The position numbers were made by a program, and so were the translations under genes. Shown here piece after piece: positions 26,619-35,178 of a stretch of 64,000 nucleotides of DNA. The stretch's first letter is position 1; the number at the start of each line of letters is the position of its first letter. The notes under the pieces were generated by a model that saw nothing but the letters and a program-made list of their open reading frames with translations, searched no databases and was not told the DNA's origin. Origin of the DNA: Xanthomonas arboricola pv. juglandis (lineage in GTDB: Bacteria > Pseudomonadota > Gammaproteobacteria > Xanthomonadales > Xanthomonadaceae); the NCBI RefSeq assembly GCF_001013475.1, contig NZ_JZEF01000005.1, forward strand, positions 259,440 through 323,439. The letters are read 5' to 3'.

Positions 26619-27008
26619 ATGAAGTCATTCCACCAGACCCTGTTGTGCGCCCCGCTGGCCGGCCTGCTGCTGGCCGGCGCCCTGCTTGCCCCACCTGCGC
26701 ACGCGGCCGACGGCAAAGGCGTTTTCATGACCGAATGCGCCGAATGCCACAGCGCCGCCCAGGGCAAGAACAAGAAGGGCCCGTCGATGTTCGGCGTGGC
26801 CGGGCGCCCGGCCGCCAGCCTGGCCGACTACAGCAATTACTCCGATGCGCTCAAGGCGAGCAAGTGGCAGTGGACGCCTGCCCAGCTCAAGACCTATCTG
26901 TCGCAGTCCTCCTCCAAGGCCTTGCCGGGCACCAAGATGAAGTACGAAGGCCTGGAAGATCAAAAGGAACTCGACGCGCTGATCGCCTACCTCAACACCC
27001 TGCACTGA
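26619..27008 (+). CDS. class I c-type cytochrome, periplasmic
   Basis: A 129-residue cytochrome c: signal peptide to about residue 29 (APPAHA), haem motif C40-A-E-C-H44, and M107 in LPGTKMKYEGL as the axial methionine. The size and GPSMFGVAGRPAA resemble soluble cytochrome c2/c550 electron shuttles. AAGGA lies 7 bp before the ATG. It follows the CXXCH outer-membrane-like gene by 24 bp and is probably its electron partner. Haem attachment would depend on the ccm genes 3.7 kb downstream. Confidence 0.9.
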   Translation: MKSFHQTLLCAPLAGLLLAGALLAPPAHAADGKGVFMTECAECHSAAQGKNKKGPSMFGVAGRPAASLADYSNYSDALKASKWQWTPAQLKTYLSQSSSKALPGTKMKYEGLEDQKELDALIAYLNTLH

Positions 27009-27327
27009 TCGCCACCGGCGTGCTGGCGCCAGCGTTGCCGGTTGGCATCCGGAAGCGCGCTCGCCGGCGCATACCGGCACAGGTGCGCGTTGCCTGTGCC
27101 GGTTCCTTCGCGTATACGGACGGAACAACCGCTGTCGCAGTGGTCTCGTCTTACGTGATGGGTCACTATCGCGCCCCTGTTCCATGTAGACGCCTACCCC
27201 GTTGCCGAATGCCTTGACTGCCAGGCCCTACCCACTCCGGACGCGACGCAGCTGCGCCTGCGACGGGCAGCCGTGGCTCGCGAGCGGCCACTGGGCGGGC
27301 CGGCGACGCTGCCACACGCCCTGGGGG
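27009..27327. other. intergenic region with a terminator hairpin
   Basis: 319 bp between the cytochrome c gene and the next outer-membrane-like gene. It contains the hairpin at 27074-27102 and no convincing gene. The 3-prime part is open in phase with the following gene from 27202, but the translation is rich in Arg, Cys and Trp and does not look like protein. Confidence 0.45.
27074..27102 (+). terminator. hairpin terminator after the cytochrome genes
   Basis: Perfect 10-bp stem CCGGCACAGG / CCTGTGCCGG with a 9-base loop, followed by TTCCTT. It lies 66 bp past the cytochrome c stop, as expected for the end of the cytochrome b561 - CXXCH protein - cytochrome c transcript. The T-tract is poor, as is common in GC-rich genomes. 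Confidence 0.55.
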
Positions 27328-28062
27328 ATGCCGCACTGCCGGCACGCGCAAGCCGCACGCCGACGCGCCGCGTTGCGCCACTGCCTGCTGCTGGCCCTGG
27401 TGTTGGGCCCGGGCAATGCCATCGCCGGCACGGTCGGCGGCGCGGTGGCGCTGACCTCGCAGTTGATCGACCGCGGCATCTCGATCGCCCCCAACAAGGC
27501 CACCCTGCAGACCGCAGGCTACTGGCTGCCCGCACCGGGCTGGTCGATGTCGGCGTCGGTCGCGCTGCAATCGCCCTCGCGGAGCAGGCCGGTGGCGGTG
27601 ACCGCCCAGGCCGCACGCGCCTGGATGCTGGGCAACCGCTGGCAGATGCAGGCCAGCGCGCTGTATTACGGCTACCCCACCAACCAGGCCACGCGCACCT
27701 TCGACCGCCAGGAGGCCAGCCTGGCCTGGTCCTATCGCGACGTGCTGACCTTCTCGGTGTCGACCTTCAATTTCCCGCGCGCCGATCAGTCGCCGTGGAA
27801 TGTCGCCATCGACGTCACCGCCAATGTCCCGCTGCGCGACGACCTCAGCCTGACAGTCGGCGCCGGTTCGTCACGTTTCCCGGCGATGGCCTACGGCGCC
27901 GCCCGGTCCGGCCGCTATCAGTATGGGCAATTCGGCCTGCGCTGGAGTCGGGACCGATGGACGCTGAAGCTGGAACGCATCGTCACCAGCGACAACACCC
28001 CACGCCTGCAGGGCGGCCCCGGCGAAACGCCCTGGCTGGGCACCGCGTCGGTCACCTTCTGA
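27328..28062 (+). CDS. secreted outer-membrane-like protein of unknown function
   Basis: A 244-residue protein with a signal peptide (RHCLLLALVLGPGNAIA) and then GTVGGAVALTSQLIDRGISI, the start typical of small outer-membrane proteins of the TIGR02001 kind ('SANVALTSDYVFRGIS'). Alternating strands follow, ending in GTASVTF with a terminal phenylalanine. ATG 27328 is preceded by GGGGG and is preferred over upstream in-phase ATG 27202. It sits between the cytochromes and the ECF sigma gene; a beta-barrel porin or receptor is likely but not shown. Confidence 0.7.
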   Translation: MPHCRHAQAARRRAALRHCLLLALVLGPGNAIAGTVGGAVALTSQLIDRGISIAPNKATLQTAGYWLPAPGWSMSASVALQSPSRSRPVAVTAQAARAWMLGNRWQMQASALYYGYPTNQATRTFDRQEASLAWSYRDVLTFSVSTFNFPRADQSPWNVAIDVTANVPLRDDLSLTVGAGSSRFPAMAYGAARSGRYQYGQFGLRWSRDRWTLKLERIVTSDNTPRLQGGPGETPWLGTASVTF

Positions 28063-28125
28063 TCCCCACGCAACCTTTTGCCCGCCCGCGGGCACTGACA
28101 TGCGTCCTAAGCCGTGCCTGCCTCG

Positions 28126-28707
28126 ATGAATGATTCCGACACCCTGGGTGATGCCACCGATCGCATGCTGCTGCGCCGCATGGCGGCGGGCGATCGCGCC
28201 GCGTTGTCCACCATGTACACCAGCTATCACGGCCGGCTGTGCCGCTTCCTGTCGCGCCTGACCCGGCGCCCGGACATCATCGAAGAAGCCATCAACGACT
28301 GTTTCTGGATCGCCTGGCAGAAGGCCGGCGACTTCCGCGGCGATTCGCAGGTTTCGACCTGGATCATGGGCATCGCCTACCGCTGCGGCCTCAAATGCCT
28401 GCGCCAGCACGACGGCGAGGCCATCGACGATACCGCGGTGGTGGAAGACCACGCCCCCAGCGCCGACGACAACGACGACCGCGAGCTGCGCGACTGGCTC
28501 GACAAGGGCATGGAACGGCTGTCGCCGGACCAGCGCCTGGTGATCGAACTGGTCTACGGCGTCGGCCACAAGCTGGAAGAAGTGGCCGAGATCATGCAGT
28601 GCCCGGTAGGCACCATCAAGGCCCGGCTGTTCCATGCGCGGGTCAAATTACGCAATGTGCTGCCCGGCCTGGCCGGCGGCGCCCCCTATACGGAGACCAT
28701 GCAATGA
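28126..28707 (+). CDS. ECF-type RNA polymerase sigma factor
   Basis: A 193-residue sigma-70 family ECF factor. Region 2 spans YTSYHGRLCRFLSRL to FRGDSQVSTWIMGIAYRCGL (the usual 'STWLFTIARN' element); region 4 has LSPDQRLVIELVYGVGHKLEEVA and the recognition helix CPVGTIKARLFHARVKL. Start taken as ATG 28126; GTG 28114 is also possible. The last bases overlap the anti-sigma gene (ATGA), the standard arrangement for a sigma/anti-sigma pair. Target promoters cannot be inferred; it may control the neighbouring secreted protease or outer-membrane gene. Confidence 0.9.
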   Translation: MNDSDTLGDATDRMLLRRMAAGDRAALSTMYTSYHGRLCRFLSRLTRRPDIIEEAINDCFWIAWQKAGDFRGDSQVSTWIMGIAYRCGLKCLRQHDGEAIDDTAVVEDHAPSADDNDDRELRDWLDKGMERLSPDQRLVIELVYGVGHKLEEVAEIMQCPVGTIKARLFHARVKLRNVLPGLAGGAPYTETMQ

Positions 28708-29357
28708 AGACGTTTTTCATCGCGCCTGGCAAGGAATGCTCGCACGCCTGGGAACTGATGCCCGCGGTCCTGCTCGACAGCGCCACCGAGGAAGAGAACA
28801 CCTGGCTGATCGCGCACGTGGCCAAGTGCGGCTCGTGCAGTGCCGAGTTCGCCCAGCAGAACCGCCTGCGCCAGGCGTTGGCGCTGCCGTCGGCAGTGAA
28901 GCTGGACGCCAACGCCGGCCTGCAGCGCCTGCTTGGCCGCCTGGACGCGCCGGAGCAGGCCATCGCGCCCGCGCCGCCGGCAGCGCGCCGCTCCGGTAGC
29001 TGGACGGTGCGCGCGTTGGCGGCCGCGGCGCTGGTGCAGGCAATCGGCCTGGGCGTCATGGGCGTCAGGCTGGCCGCGCCCGCGCCCTCGCACGACTACC
29101 GCACGCTCAGCAGCGCCACCGCCCAGCCGGTGCCGCAAGGCGCCATCCGGGTGGTGCCGGACGCCAAGATGACCGTGGCCGACTGGGACCGCCTGCTGCA
29201 TGCACAGCAGTTGCAGGTGATCGGCGGGCCCAACGAGATGGGCGCCTACACCGTGGTGCCGGCCCAGCCGCAACCGCCGGCCCAGCCGCAGCAGACCGTG
29301 CAGCAGCTGCGCGCCAACCCGGGCATCCGCATGGCCGAGATCGTGTCCGCACCATGA
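28704..29357 (+). CDS. anti-sigma factor with zinc-finger (ZAS-like) N-terminus
   Basis: A 217-residue membrane-anchored anti-sigma factor. The N-terminal zinc-finger signature HXXXCXXC is seen in LIAHVAKCGSCSAEF (about residues 36-50). One transmembrane helix follows near residues 100-118 (VRALAAAALVQAIGLGVMGV), then a periplasmic region with a Pro/Gln-rich linker (QPQPPAQPQQTVQQ). It should sequester the ECF factor encoded just upstream until a periplasmic signal. ATG 28704 overlaps the sigma stop, and its own stop overlaps the subtilase start, so the three genes are translationally coupled. Confidence 0.85.
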   Translation: MKTFFIAPGKECSHAWELMPAVLLDSATEEENTWLIAHVAKCGSCSAEFAQQNRLRQALALPSAVKLDANAGLQRLLGRLDAPEQAIAPAPPAARRSGSWTVRALAAAALVQAIGLGVMGVRLAAPAPSHDYRTLSSATAQPVPQGAIRVVPDAKMTVADWDRLLHAQQLQVIGGPNEMGAYTVVPAQPQPPAQPQQTVQQLRANPGIRMAEIVSAP

Positions 29358-30664
29358 AGCGCCTGCTCGCCATCGGCATCATCGCCGCCTGCATCGGCCT
29401 TGGCCCGCAGGCCGCCGCGCAGGAGCCGGCGCAGGCCGCCGCCAGCGCCAGCACGCCACCGGCGACCGATGCGCACACGCCCGACAGCAGCCGCGACATC
29501 CTGCTGGCGGTGGCCAACCCGCTCAGCGCACCACCGGCCCGCGCCGGGTCCAGCCTGATCGGCTACGCCTCCAGTTATTACGGCGCCGGTCAGAAGGCCG
29601 CCGTGCGCATGGAAGCACTCAAGCAGCGCTACAAGCTGCGCGAAGTCTCCGGCTGGCCGATCACCTCGCTGGGCCTGTATTGCGCCGTGCTGCAGCCACC
29701 GCCGGGCGTGTCGCGCGACGAACTGGTCAGCGCGCTGGCCGACGACGACGGCGTGGAGCTGGTGCAACCGGTGCAGGATTTCTCGGTGTTTTCCGCCGAC
29801 GCATCGGAAAAGACCACCGCGCTGTCCGGCTACAACGACCCCTACGTGGATCTGCAACGCGGCTTCATCGCCACCGATGCGGCCAGCGCACAGACCGTTA
29901 CCCAGGGCCGCGGCGTGGTGGTGGCGGTGGTCGATACCGGCGTGGACACCACGCATGCCGACCTGAAGGCGCGCATCCGCGACGTGCATGATCTGGTCGA
30001 CGATTCGCCGGTGATGACCAGCAGCGACTCGCACGGCACCGAGGTGGCCGGCATCATCGCCGCCGGCAGCAACAACCATCAAGGCATCGTCGGCATGGCG
30101 CCCAAGGCCATGCTGAGCATCTACAAGGCCTGCTGGTATGCGCCCACGGTCGGCGCCACCGCACGCTGCAACACCTTCACCCTGGCCAAGGCGCTGGCGG
30201 CGATCAACAACAGCTCCGCGCGTGTGATCAACCTGAGCCTGGGCGGCCCGGCCGACCCGCTGCTGAGCAAGATGCTGCAGCACCTGGTGCAGCAGGGCCG
30301 CATCGTGGTCGCCGCGATGCCGCCCAACGGCCGCCTGGACGGCTTTCCCAACGATGTACCGGGCGTGCTGGTGGTACGCAGCAGCAGCCCCACCGCGGCC
30401 ATGCCCGGCGTGCTCAGCGCGCCCGGCAAGGACATCCTGACCACCCAGCCGAACGGCCGCTACGACTTCACCTCCGGCTCGTCGATGGCCACCGCGCATG
30501 TCAGCGGCGTGGTCGCGCTGCTGTTGTCGCTGTCGCCGTCGTTGGACGCCACCGCATTGCGCGAGCTGATGCAGCGCACCAGCAAGCTCTCCGACGGCCA
30601 GTTGCAGGTCAACGCCGGTGCCGCCGTGCAGGCGCTGGCGCCTCCCGCCAGACATTCCAACTGA
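29354..30664 (+). CDS. secreted S8 family (subtilisin-like) serine peptidase
   Basis: A 436-residue exported subtilase. The signal peptide ends near residue 23 (GLGPQAAAQ); a propeptide-like region runs to about 180. The triad is D194 (VAVVDTGVD), H227 (DSHGTEVAG) and S377 (GSSMATAHVSG). The strand before the oxyanion residue reads VVAAMPPNG, with N325 in place of the usual AAGN context. It is coupled to the sigma and anti-sigma genes by 4-bp overlap, suggesting that the protease either is the main output of that sigma factor or takes part in signal release (both inference). Confidence 0.88.
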   Translation: MKRLLAIGIIAACIGLGPQAAAQEPAQAAASASTPPATDAHTPDSSRDILLAVANPLSAPPARAGSSLIGYASSYYGAGQKAAVRMEALKQRYKLREVSGWPITSLGLYCAVLQPPPGVSRDELVSALADDDGVELVQPVQDFSVFSADASEKTTALSGYNDPYVDLQRGFIATDAASAQTVTQGRGVVVAVVDTGVDTTHADLKARIRDVHDLVDDSPVMTSSDSHGTEVAGIIAAGSNNHQGIVGMAPKAMLSIYKACWYAPTVGATARCNTFTLAKALAAINNSSARVINLSLGGPADPLLSKMLQHLVQQGRIVVAAMPPNGRLDGFPNDVPGVLVVRSSSPTAAMPGVLSAPGKDILTTQPNGRYDFTSGSSMATAHVSGVVALLLSLSPSLDATALRELMQRTSKLSDGQLQVNAGAAVQALAPPARHSN

Positions 30665-30674
30665 CGACACCGGC

Positions 30675-31433
30675 ATGGCCAAGTGGATTCCCTTGTGGCT
30701 GCACAGACTCAGCTCGCCGCCGACCTTCTATCGCGTGGCCGGACGCGTGCGTCCCTGGGCCTTGGGCCTGGCGCTGTTGCTTGGTGCGGTGGCCGCCTAC
30801 GGCGGGCTGGTGCTGGCACCGCCGGATTACCAGCAGCACGATGCCTACCGCATCATCTTCATCCACGTGCCCAGCGCCTGGATGAGCCTCTTCATCTACG
30901 CGGCGATGGGCGTGGCGGCGTTCATTGCGCTGGTATGGCGGATCAAGCTGGCCGAGGTGGTGACCATGGCCTCGGCGCCGATCGGCGCGGCCTTCACCTT
31001 CATCACCTTGTGCACCGGCTCGCTGTGGGGCAAGCCGATGTGGGGCACCTGGTGGACCTGGGATGCGCGGCTGACCTCCGAATTGCTGCTGCTGTTTCTG
31101 TATCTGGGCGTGCTCGGCCTGTACCACGCGGTGGAAGACCGCCGCCAGGCGATGCGTGCGGCCGGCTTGCTTGCATTGGTGGGCCTGGTGAATCTGCCGA
31201 TCGTGCATTACTCGGTGGTGTGGTGGAACACGCTGCACCAGGGCTCCACCGTGCGCCTGCTCGGCCCCTCCACGATGAGCGCGGACATGCTGTGGCCGCT
31301 GCTGACGATGATGCTGGCGACCAAGTGCTATTACCTGGCCAGCCTGTTCGGCCGCGTGCGCGTGGACCTGCTCGCCCTGGAAAGCGGCAAGGACTGGGCG
31401 CGCCGCATCGTGTTGACGGAGCGCACCGCATGA
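30675..31433 (+). CDS. ccmC: haem exporter/handling protein CcmC
   Basis: A 252-residue six-helix membrane protein. The tryptophan-rich motif GKPMWGTWWTWDARLTSELL lies in the periplasmic loop after the third helix, with conserved histidines in IIFIHVPSAWMS and LVNLPIVHYSVVWW. CcmC loads haem onto CcmE in the periplasm. First gene of a ccmCDEFGHI run; the usual upstream ccmA and ccmB are absent, and the subtilase gene ends 10 bp before it. ATG 30675 is the start; the upstream in-phase extension lies inside the protease gene. Confidence 0.95.
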   Translation: MAKWIPLWLHRLSSPPTFYRVAGRVRPWALGLALLLGAVAAYGGLVLAPPDYQQHDAYRIIFIHVPSAWMSLFIYAAMGVAAFIALVWRIKLAEVVTMASAPIGAAFTFITLCTGSLWGKPMWGTWWTWDARLTSELLLLFLYLGVLGLYHAVEDRRQAMRAAGLLALVGLVNLPIVHYSVVWWNTLHQGSTVRLLGPSTMSADMLWPLLTMMLATKCYYLASLFGRVRVDLLALESGKDWARRIVLTERTA

Positions 31434-31639
31434 CGACCCTGCTGGCGATGGGTGGTTACGGGCAATACGTGTGGACCGCGTACGCGCTGTTCGTGCTGGT
31501 GCTGCTGGCCGACCTGGCATCGCCATGGTTGCGTCGGCGCCGGCTGCCGCGCGAGCTGCGCGGCCAGCTGCAACGGCAAACGCCGCGGCGCACGCGCGAA
31601 GTGTCGGCAACAGCGCCGCTGGAGCGTGACGGCCCATGA
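31430..31639 (+). CDS. ccmD: haem exporter accessory protein CcmD
   Basis: A 69-residue protein with a single transmembrane helix ([17 protein letters not shown]) after MGGYGQ and a basic C-terminal tail, as is usual for CcmD. It stabilises the CcmABC-CcmE complex and helps release holo-CcmE. ATG 31430 overlaps the ccmC stop, and the stop overlaps the ccmE start, both by 4 bp. Confidence 0.85.
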   Translation: MTTLLAMGGYGQYVWTAYALFVLVLLADLASPWLRRRRLPRELRGQLQRQTPRRTREVSATAPLERDGP

Positions 31640-32106
31640 ACGCCACCCGCAAGCAACGCCTGTGGCTGGTGATCGGCGCGCTCGCCGCTGCGGCATTGGC
31701 GGTCACGCTGATCGTGCTCGCGCTGCAGCGGAACATGAGCTACCTGTTCACGCCCAGCCAGGTACATGCCGGCGAAGCGGCCGGCTACCGGCAATTCCGC
31801 CTCGGCGGCATGGTCAAGGCCGGCTCGATCCAGCGCGCCAGCGACAGCCTCACCGTCCACTTCACCGTGATCGACAAGCATGCCGCGACGCAGGTCGAAT
31901 ACACCGGCATTCTTCCGGACCTGTTCCGCGACAACCAGTCGGTGATCGCCAACGGGCGCATGCAGGGCGGGCACTTTGTCGCCAACGAAGTGCTGGCCAA
32001 GCACGACGAAACCTATATGCCGAAGGAACTGAAGGACGCGATGGCCGAAGGCCATGTCGGCAAGCCGATTCCCGCCGCTGCGGTGCCGCTGTCTGCGCCG
32101 CGCTGA
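31636..32106 (+). CDS. ccmE: periplasmic haem chaperone CcmE
   Basis: A 156-residue membrane-anchored haem chaperone. An N-terminal anchor (residues 9-30) is followed by an OB-fold barrel; H123 in [10 protein letters not shown] is the residue that binds haem covalently, with Y127 close by as axial ligand. It accepts haem from CcmC and hands it to CcmF. Position and overlaps place it between ccmD and ccmF. Confidence 0.95.
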   Translation: MNATRKQRLWLVIGALAAAALAVTLIVLALQRNMSYLFTPSQVHAGEAAGYRQFRLGGMVKAGSIQRASDSLTVHFTVIDKHAATQVEYTGILPDLFRDNQSVIANGRMQGGHFVANEVLAKHDETYMPKELKDAMAEGHVGKPIPAAAVPLSAPR

Positions 32107-32168
32107 TGCGGCGCGCAGGCTGTTCTTTCCCTCGATGATTCCTCTTCGCTGCACGATGCGATTCGCCC

Positions 32169-34157
32169 ATGACGCCTGAACTCGGCCAGATCGCACTGAT
32201 CCTGGCGTTACTGCTCTCGCTCGCCCAGGGCGTGCTGCCGCTGATCGGCGCCTGGCGCGGCAATGGCGCGTTGATGGGCATTACGCGGCCGGCCGCGGTC
32301 GGTCAGGCGCTGTTCGTGTGGATGGCGTTCGGCCTGCTCGCCTGGTCGCTGCTGTCGCTGGATTTTTCGGTGCGCTATGTCGCCGACAACGCCAACATCG
32401 CCCTGCCCTGGTACTACCGCTTCGCCGCGGTGTGGGGCGCGCACGAAGGCTCGTTGCTGCTGTGGATCGCGATCCTGTCGACCTGGACGCTGTTGCTGGC
32501 CGCCTTCAGCCGGCATCTGCCGCAGCATTTTGCCGCGCGCGTGCTGGCGGTGCTGGGGCTGGTGTCGGTGGGCTTTCTCGCCTTCATCCTGCTGACCTCC
32601 AATCCATTCGCGCGGCTGTCGCCGATTCCGCTGGATGGCAACGAACTCAATCCGGTGCTGCAGGACCCGGGCATGACCTTCCACCCGCCGGTGCTGTACA
32701 CCGGCTATGTCGGCTTCTCGGTGGCGTTTGCGTTTGCGGTGGCGGCCTTGCTGGGTGGCGAGCTGGAACAGGCCTGGGTGCGTTGGGCGCGGCCGTGGAC
32801 CAATGTGGCCTGGGCCTGCCTCACCGCCGGCATCGTCGCCGGCAGCTGGTGGGCGTATGCGGAACTGGGCTGGGGCGGCTGGTGGTTCTGGGACCCGGTG
32901 GAAAACGCCAGCTTCATGCCGTGGCTGGTCGGCACCGCGCTGATCCACACCCAGGCGGTCACCGAAAAACGCGGCAGCCTGCGCGCCTGGACCATCCTGC
33001 TGTCGATCCTGGCGTTCTCGCTGTCGTTGCTGGGCACCTTCCTGGTGCGCTCGGGCGTGCTGACCTCGGTGCACGCCTTCGCCGCCGATCCGCGCCGCGG
33101 CCTGTACATCCTGATCTTCCTGATCGCGGTGGTCGGCGGCTCGTTGCTGCTGTACGCGCTGCGCGCGCCCCGGATCGCCAGCGGCAAACCGTTCGCCGCC
33201 GCCTCGCGCGAGACCGCCATCCTGATCGGCAACCTGCTACTCACCGTGGCGGCGGCGATGGTGCTGCTGGGCACCTTGTTTCCGCTGGTGGCCGATGCCT
33301 TCGGCCTGGGCAAGGTGTCGGTGGGGCCGCCCTACTTCGGCTTGCTGTTCCCGCTGCTGATGTTGCCGGTGGTGCTGTTGCTGCCGTTCGGCCCCTATCT
33401 GCGTTGGGGCAAGGCCGAGGCGGCGCCGTTGCAGGCACTGGGCACGCGCGCCGGCATCGCCGCGGTCGCCTGTGCGCTGGTCGGCAGCCTGTTTGCCGAG
33501 GGCCAGCCCAGGGCGATTGCCGGCATCGGCGTCGCCGCATGGGTGGCCGCCGGCACCGCGCTGTACATGTACAAGCGCTGGCGCGAGATGCCGCGCGGCC
33601 GGCGGTTTCCGGCGGAAATGGCCGGCATGCTGCTCGCGCATGCGGGCGTGGCGGTGTTCGTGGCCGGCGTGCTGGTGTCGGAAAGCCTGTCGGTCGAACG
33701 CGACGTGCGGCTGTCGCCCGGGCAGACCGCCGAGATCGCCGGTTACGCCTTCCGCTTCGACGGCGTGCAACTGATCGACGGGCCGAACTGGAAGGCCGAA
33801 CAAGGCAGCGTGCAGGTCAGCCGCAATGGCCAGCTGGTCGCGCAACTGCACCCGCAAAAACGCCTGTACAGCAGCGAGCGCATCCAGACCGAATCGGCGA
33901 TCGACCCCGGTATCACCCGCGATCTGTATGTCGCCCTCGGCGAGCCGCTGGACGATCAACACATCGAGTACGACTGGACGCTGCGGCTGTACTACAAACC
34001 CTTCATCCGCTGGATCTGGGCCGGCGGCCTGCTGATGATGCTGGGCGGCTTCGTCAGCGCCTGCGCCCGTCGGTTCCGTGCGCCGGCGCTGGCCACGATG
34101 GCGGCCACGGCACCGGCACACGGCACCAGTGTCACTGCGCAGGAATCGCACGCATGA
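32169..34157 (+). CDS. ccmF: cytochrome c haem lyase subunit CcmF
   Basis: A 662-residue membrane protein with about 15 helices. The tryptophan motif GGWWFWDPVENASFMPW and histidines in HEGSLLLWI, FHPPVLYTGYVG, LIHTQ and SVHAF are those of CcmF. It joins haem from holo-CcmE to the reduced CXXCH of apocytochromes together with CcmH/CcmI. The 62-bp gap to ccmE is the only non-overlapping junction in the run. Confidence 0.96.
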   Translation: MTPELGQIALILALLLSLAQGVLPLIGAWRGNGALMGITRPAAVGQALFVWMAFGLLAWSLLSLDFSVRYVADNANIALPWYYRFAAVWGAHEGSLLLWIAILSTWTLLLAAFSRHLPQHFAARVLAVLGLVSVGFLAFILLTSNPFARLSPIPLDGNELNPVLQDPGMTFHPPVLYTGYVGFSVAFAFAVAALLGGELEQAWVRWARPWTNVAWACLTAGIVAGSWWAYAELGWGGWWFWDPVENASFMPWLVGTALIHTQAVTEKRGSLRAWTILLSILAFSLSLLGTFLVRSGVLTSVHAFAADPRRGLYILIFLIAVVGGSLLLYALRAPRIASGKPFAAASRETAILIGNLLLTVAAAMVLLGTLFPLVADAFGLGKVSVGPPYFGLLFPLLMLPVVLLLPFGPYLRWGKAEAAPLQALGTRAGIAAVACALVGSLFAEGQPRAIAGIGVAAWVAAGTALYMYKRWREMPRGRRFPAEMAGMLLAHAGVAVFVAGVLVSESLSVERDVRLSPGQTAEIAGYAFRFDGVQLIDGPNWKAEQGSVQVSRNGQLVAQLHPQKRLYSSERIQTESAIDPGITRDLYVALGEPLDDQHIEYDWTLRLYYKPFIRWIWAGGLLMMLGGFVSACARRFRAPALATMAATAPAHGTSVTAQESHA

Positions 34158-34696
34158 ACCGTCTGCTGCCCTTGCTGGGTTTTCTGTTGCTGGCGGCGCT
34201 GTTCGGCTTCGGCATCTACTGGACGATGCAGCACAACCCGCGCGATGTGCCCTCGCCGTTGATCGGCAAGCCGGCACCGGCGTTCTCGCTGCCGCGGCTG
34301 GATCGGCCCGAGCAACGCGTCACCCGCGACCAGCTGCTGGGCAAGCCCTATGTTCTCAATGTCTTCGGCAGCTGGTGCGCCGAATGCGTGCACGAACATC
34401 CGGTGCTGATGGCGCAGGCCAGCCGGCTCGGGGTGGCGTTGATCGGCTACAACTACAAGGACGCGCCTGCCGACGCCACGGCCTGGCTTGCGCAGTACGG
34501 CAATCCGTATGCGTTGGTGATTGCCGATGAAGCCGGCCAGACCGCGATCGATTTCGGTGTCTACGGTGCGCCGGAGAGTTTCCTGATCGATGCGCAAGGC
34601 GTGATCCGCTACAAGCACATCGGCGTGCTCACACCCGCGGTCATCGACGACGAATTGCTGCCCGCCATCGCCGCACTGCCCAAGGGCACGCGGTGA
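34154..34696 (+). CDS. ccmG: thiol:disulphide oxidoreductase CcmG/DsbE
   Basis: A 180-residue membrane-anchored thioredoxin-fold protein. Anchor helix at residues 7-24; active-site cysteines C75 and C78 in GSWCAECVHEHP, where the family usually has WC(V/P)(P/T)C; later the cis-proline loop GVYGAPESFLID. It reduces CcmH or apocytochrome thiols before haem ligation. ATG 34154 overlaps the ccmF stop. Confidence 0.94.
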   Translation: MNRLLPLLGFLLLAALFGFGIYWTMQHNPRDVPSPLIGKPAPAFSLPRLDRPEQRVTRDQLLGKPYVLNVFGSWCAECVHEHPVLMAQASRLGVALIGYNYKDAPADATAWLAQYGNPYALVIADEAGQTAIDFGVYGAPESFLIDAQGVIRYKHIGVLTPAVIDDELLPAIAALPKGTR

Positions 34697-35178
34697 TGGC
34701 GGCGCGCTGGGTTTGGCGCTGGTACTGGCGCATGCACGGCCGGCAGCTGCGTCTGCTGCTGGTGCTGCTGCTGGGCGTGCTGCTTGCGCCGCCGCTGGCG
34801 GCGCAGGCGGTGGACCCGCTGCCGTTCAAGAACCGCAGTGACGAAGCGCGTTATCAGCGCCTGACCGCGCAGTTGCGCTGCCTGGTGTGCCAGAACGAGA
34901 ACCTGGCCGACTCCAATGCCGAGCTCGCGCGCGATCTGCGCCATCAGGTGTTCGCGCAGTTGCAGGCCGGCAGGAGCGATGCGCAGATCAAGCAGTACAT
35001 GGTCGATCGCTATTCGGACTTCGTGCTGTACGACCCGCCGGTCAAGCGCGGCACCTGGCTGCTGTGGTTCGGCCCGTTGCTGCTGCTGGGCGCCGGTGCG
35101 GGCGTGGTGATCCATACCGTGCGCAAACGTGCGCGTGCCGGTACGCCGGTGGCGCCGCAGGCGGAGGAAGAGTGGTGA
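34696..35178 (+). CDS. ccmH: cytochrome c biogenesis protein CcmH
   Basis: A 160-residue protein with signal/anchor (LRLLLVLLLGVLLAPP), the redox motif LRCLVCQN (C62, C65) and a second helix near residues 120-138 before a short basic tail. This is the short CcmH form; the TPR part is encoded separately as CcmI. ATG 34696 overlaps the ccmG stop (TGATG); GTG 34693 is also possible, and the mature protein is the same. Confidence 0.93.
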   Translation: MAARWVWRWYWRMHGRQLRLLLVLLLGVLLAPPLAAQAVDPLPFKNRSDEARYQRLTAQLRCLVCQNENLADSNAELARDLRHQVFAQLQAGRSDAQIKQYMVDRYSDFVLYDPPVKRGTWLLWFGPLLLLGAGAGVVIHTVRKRARAGTPVAPQAEEEW

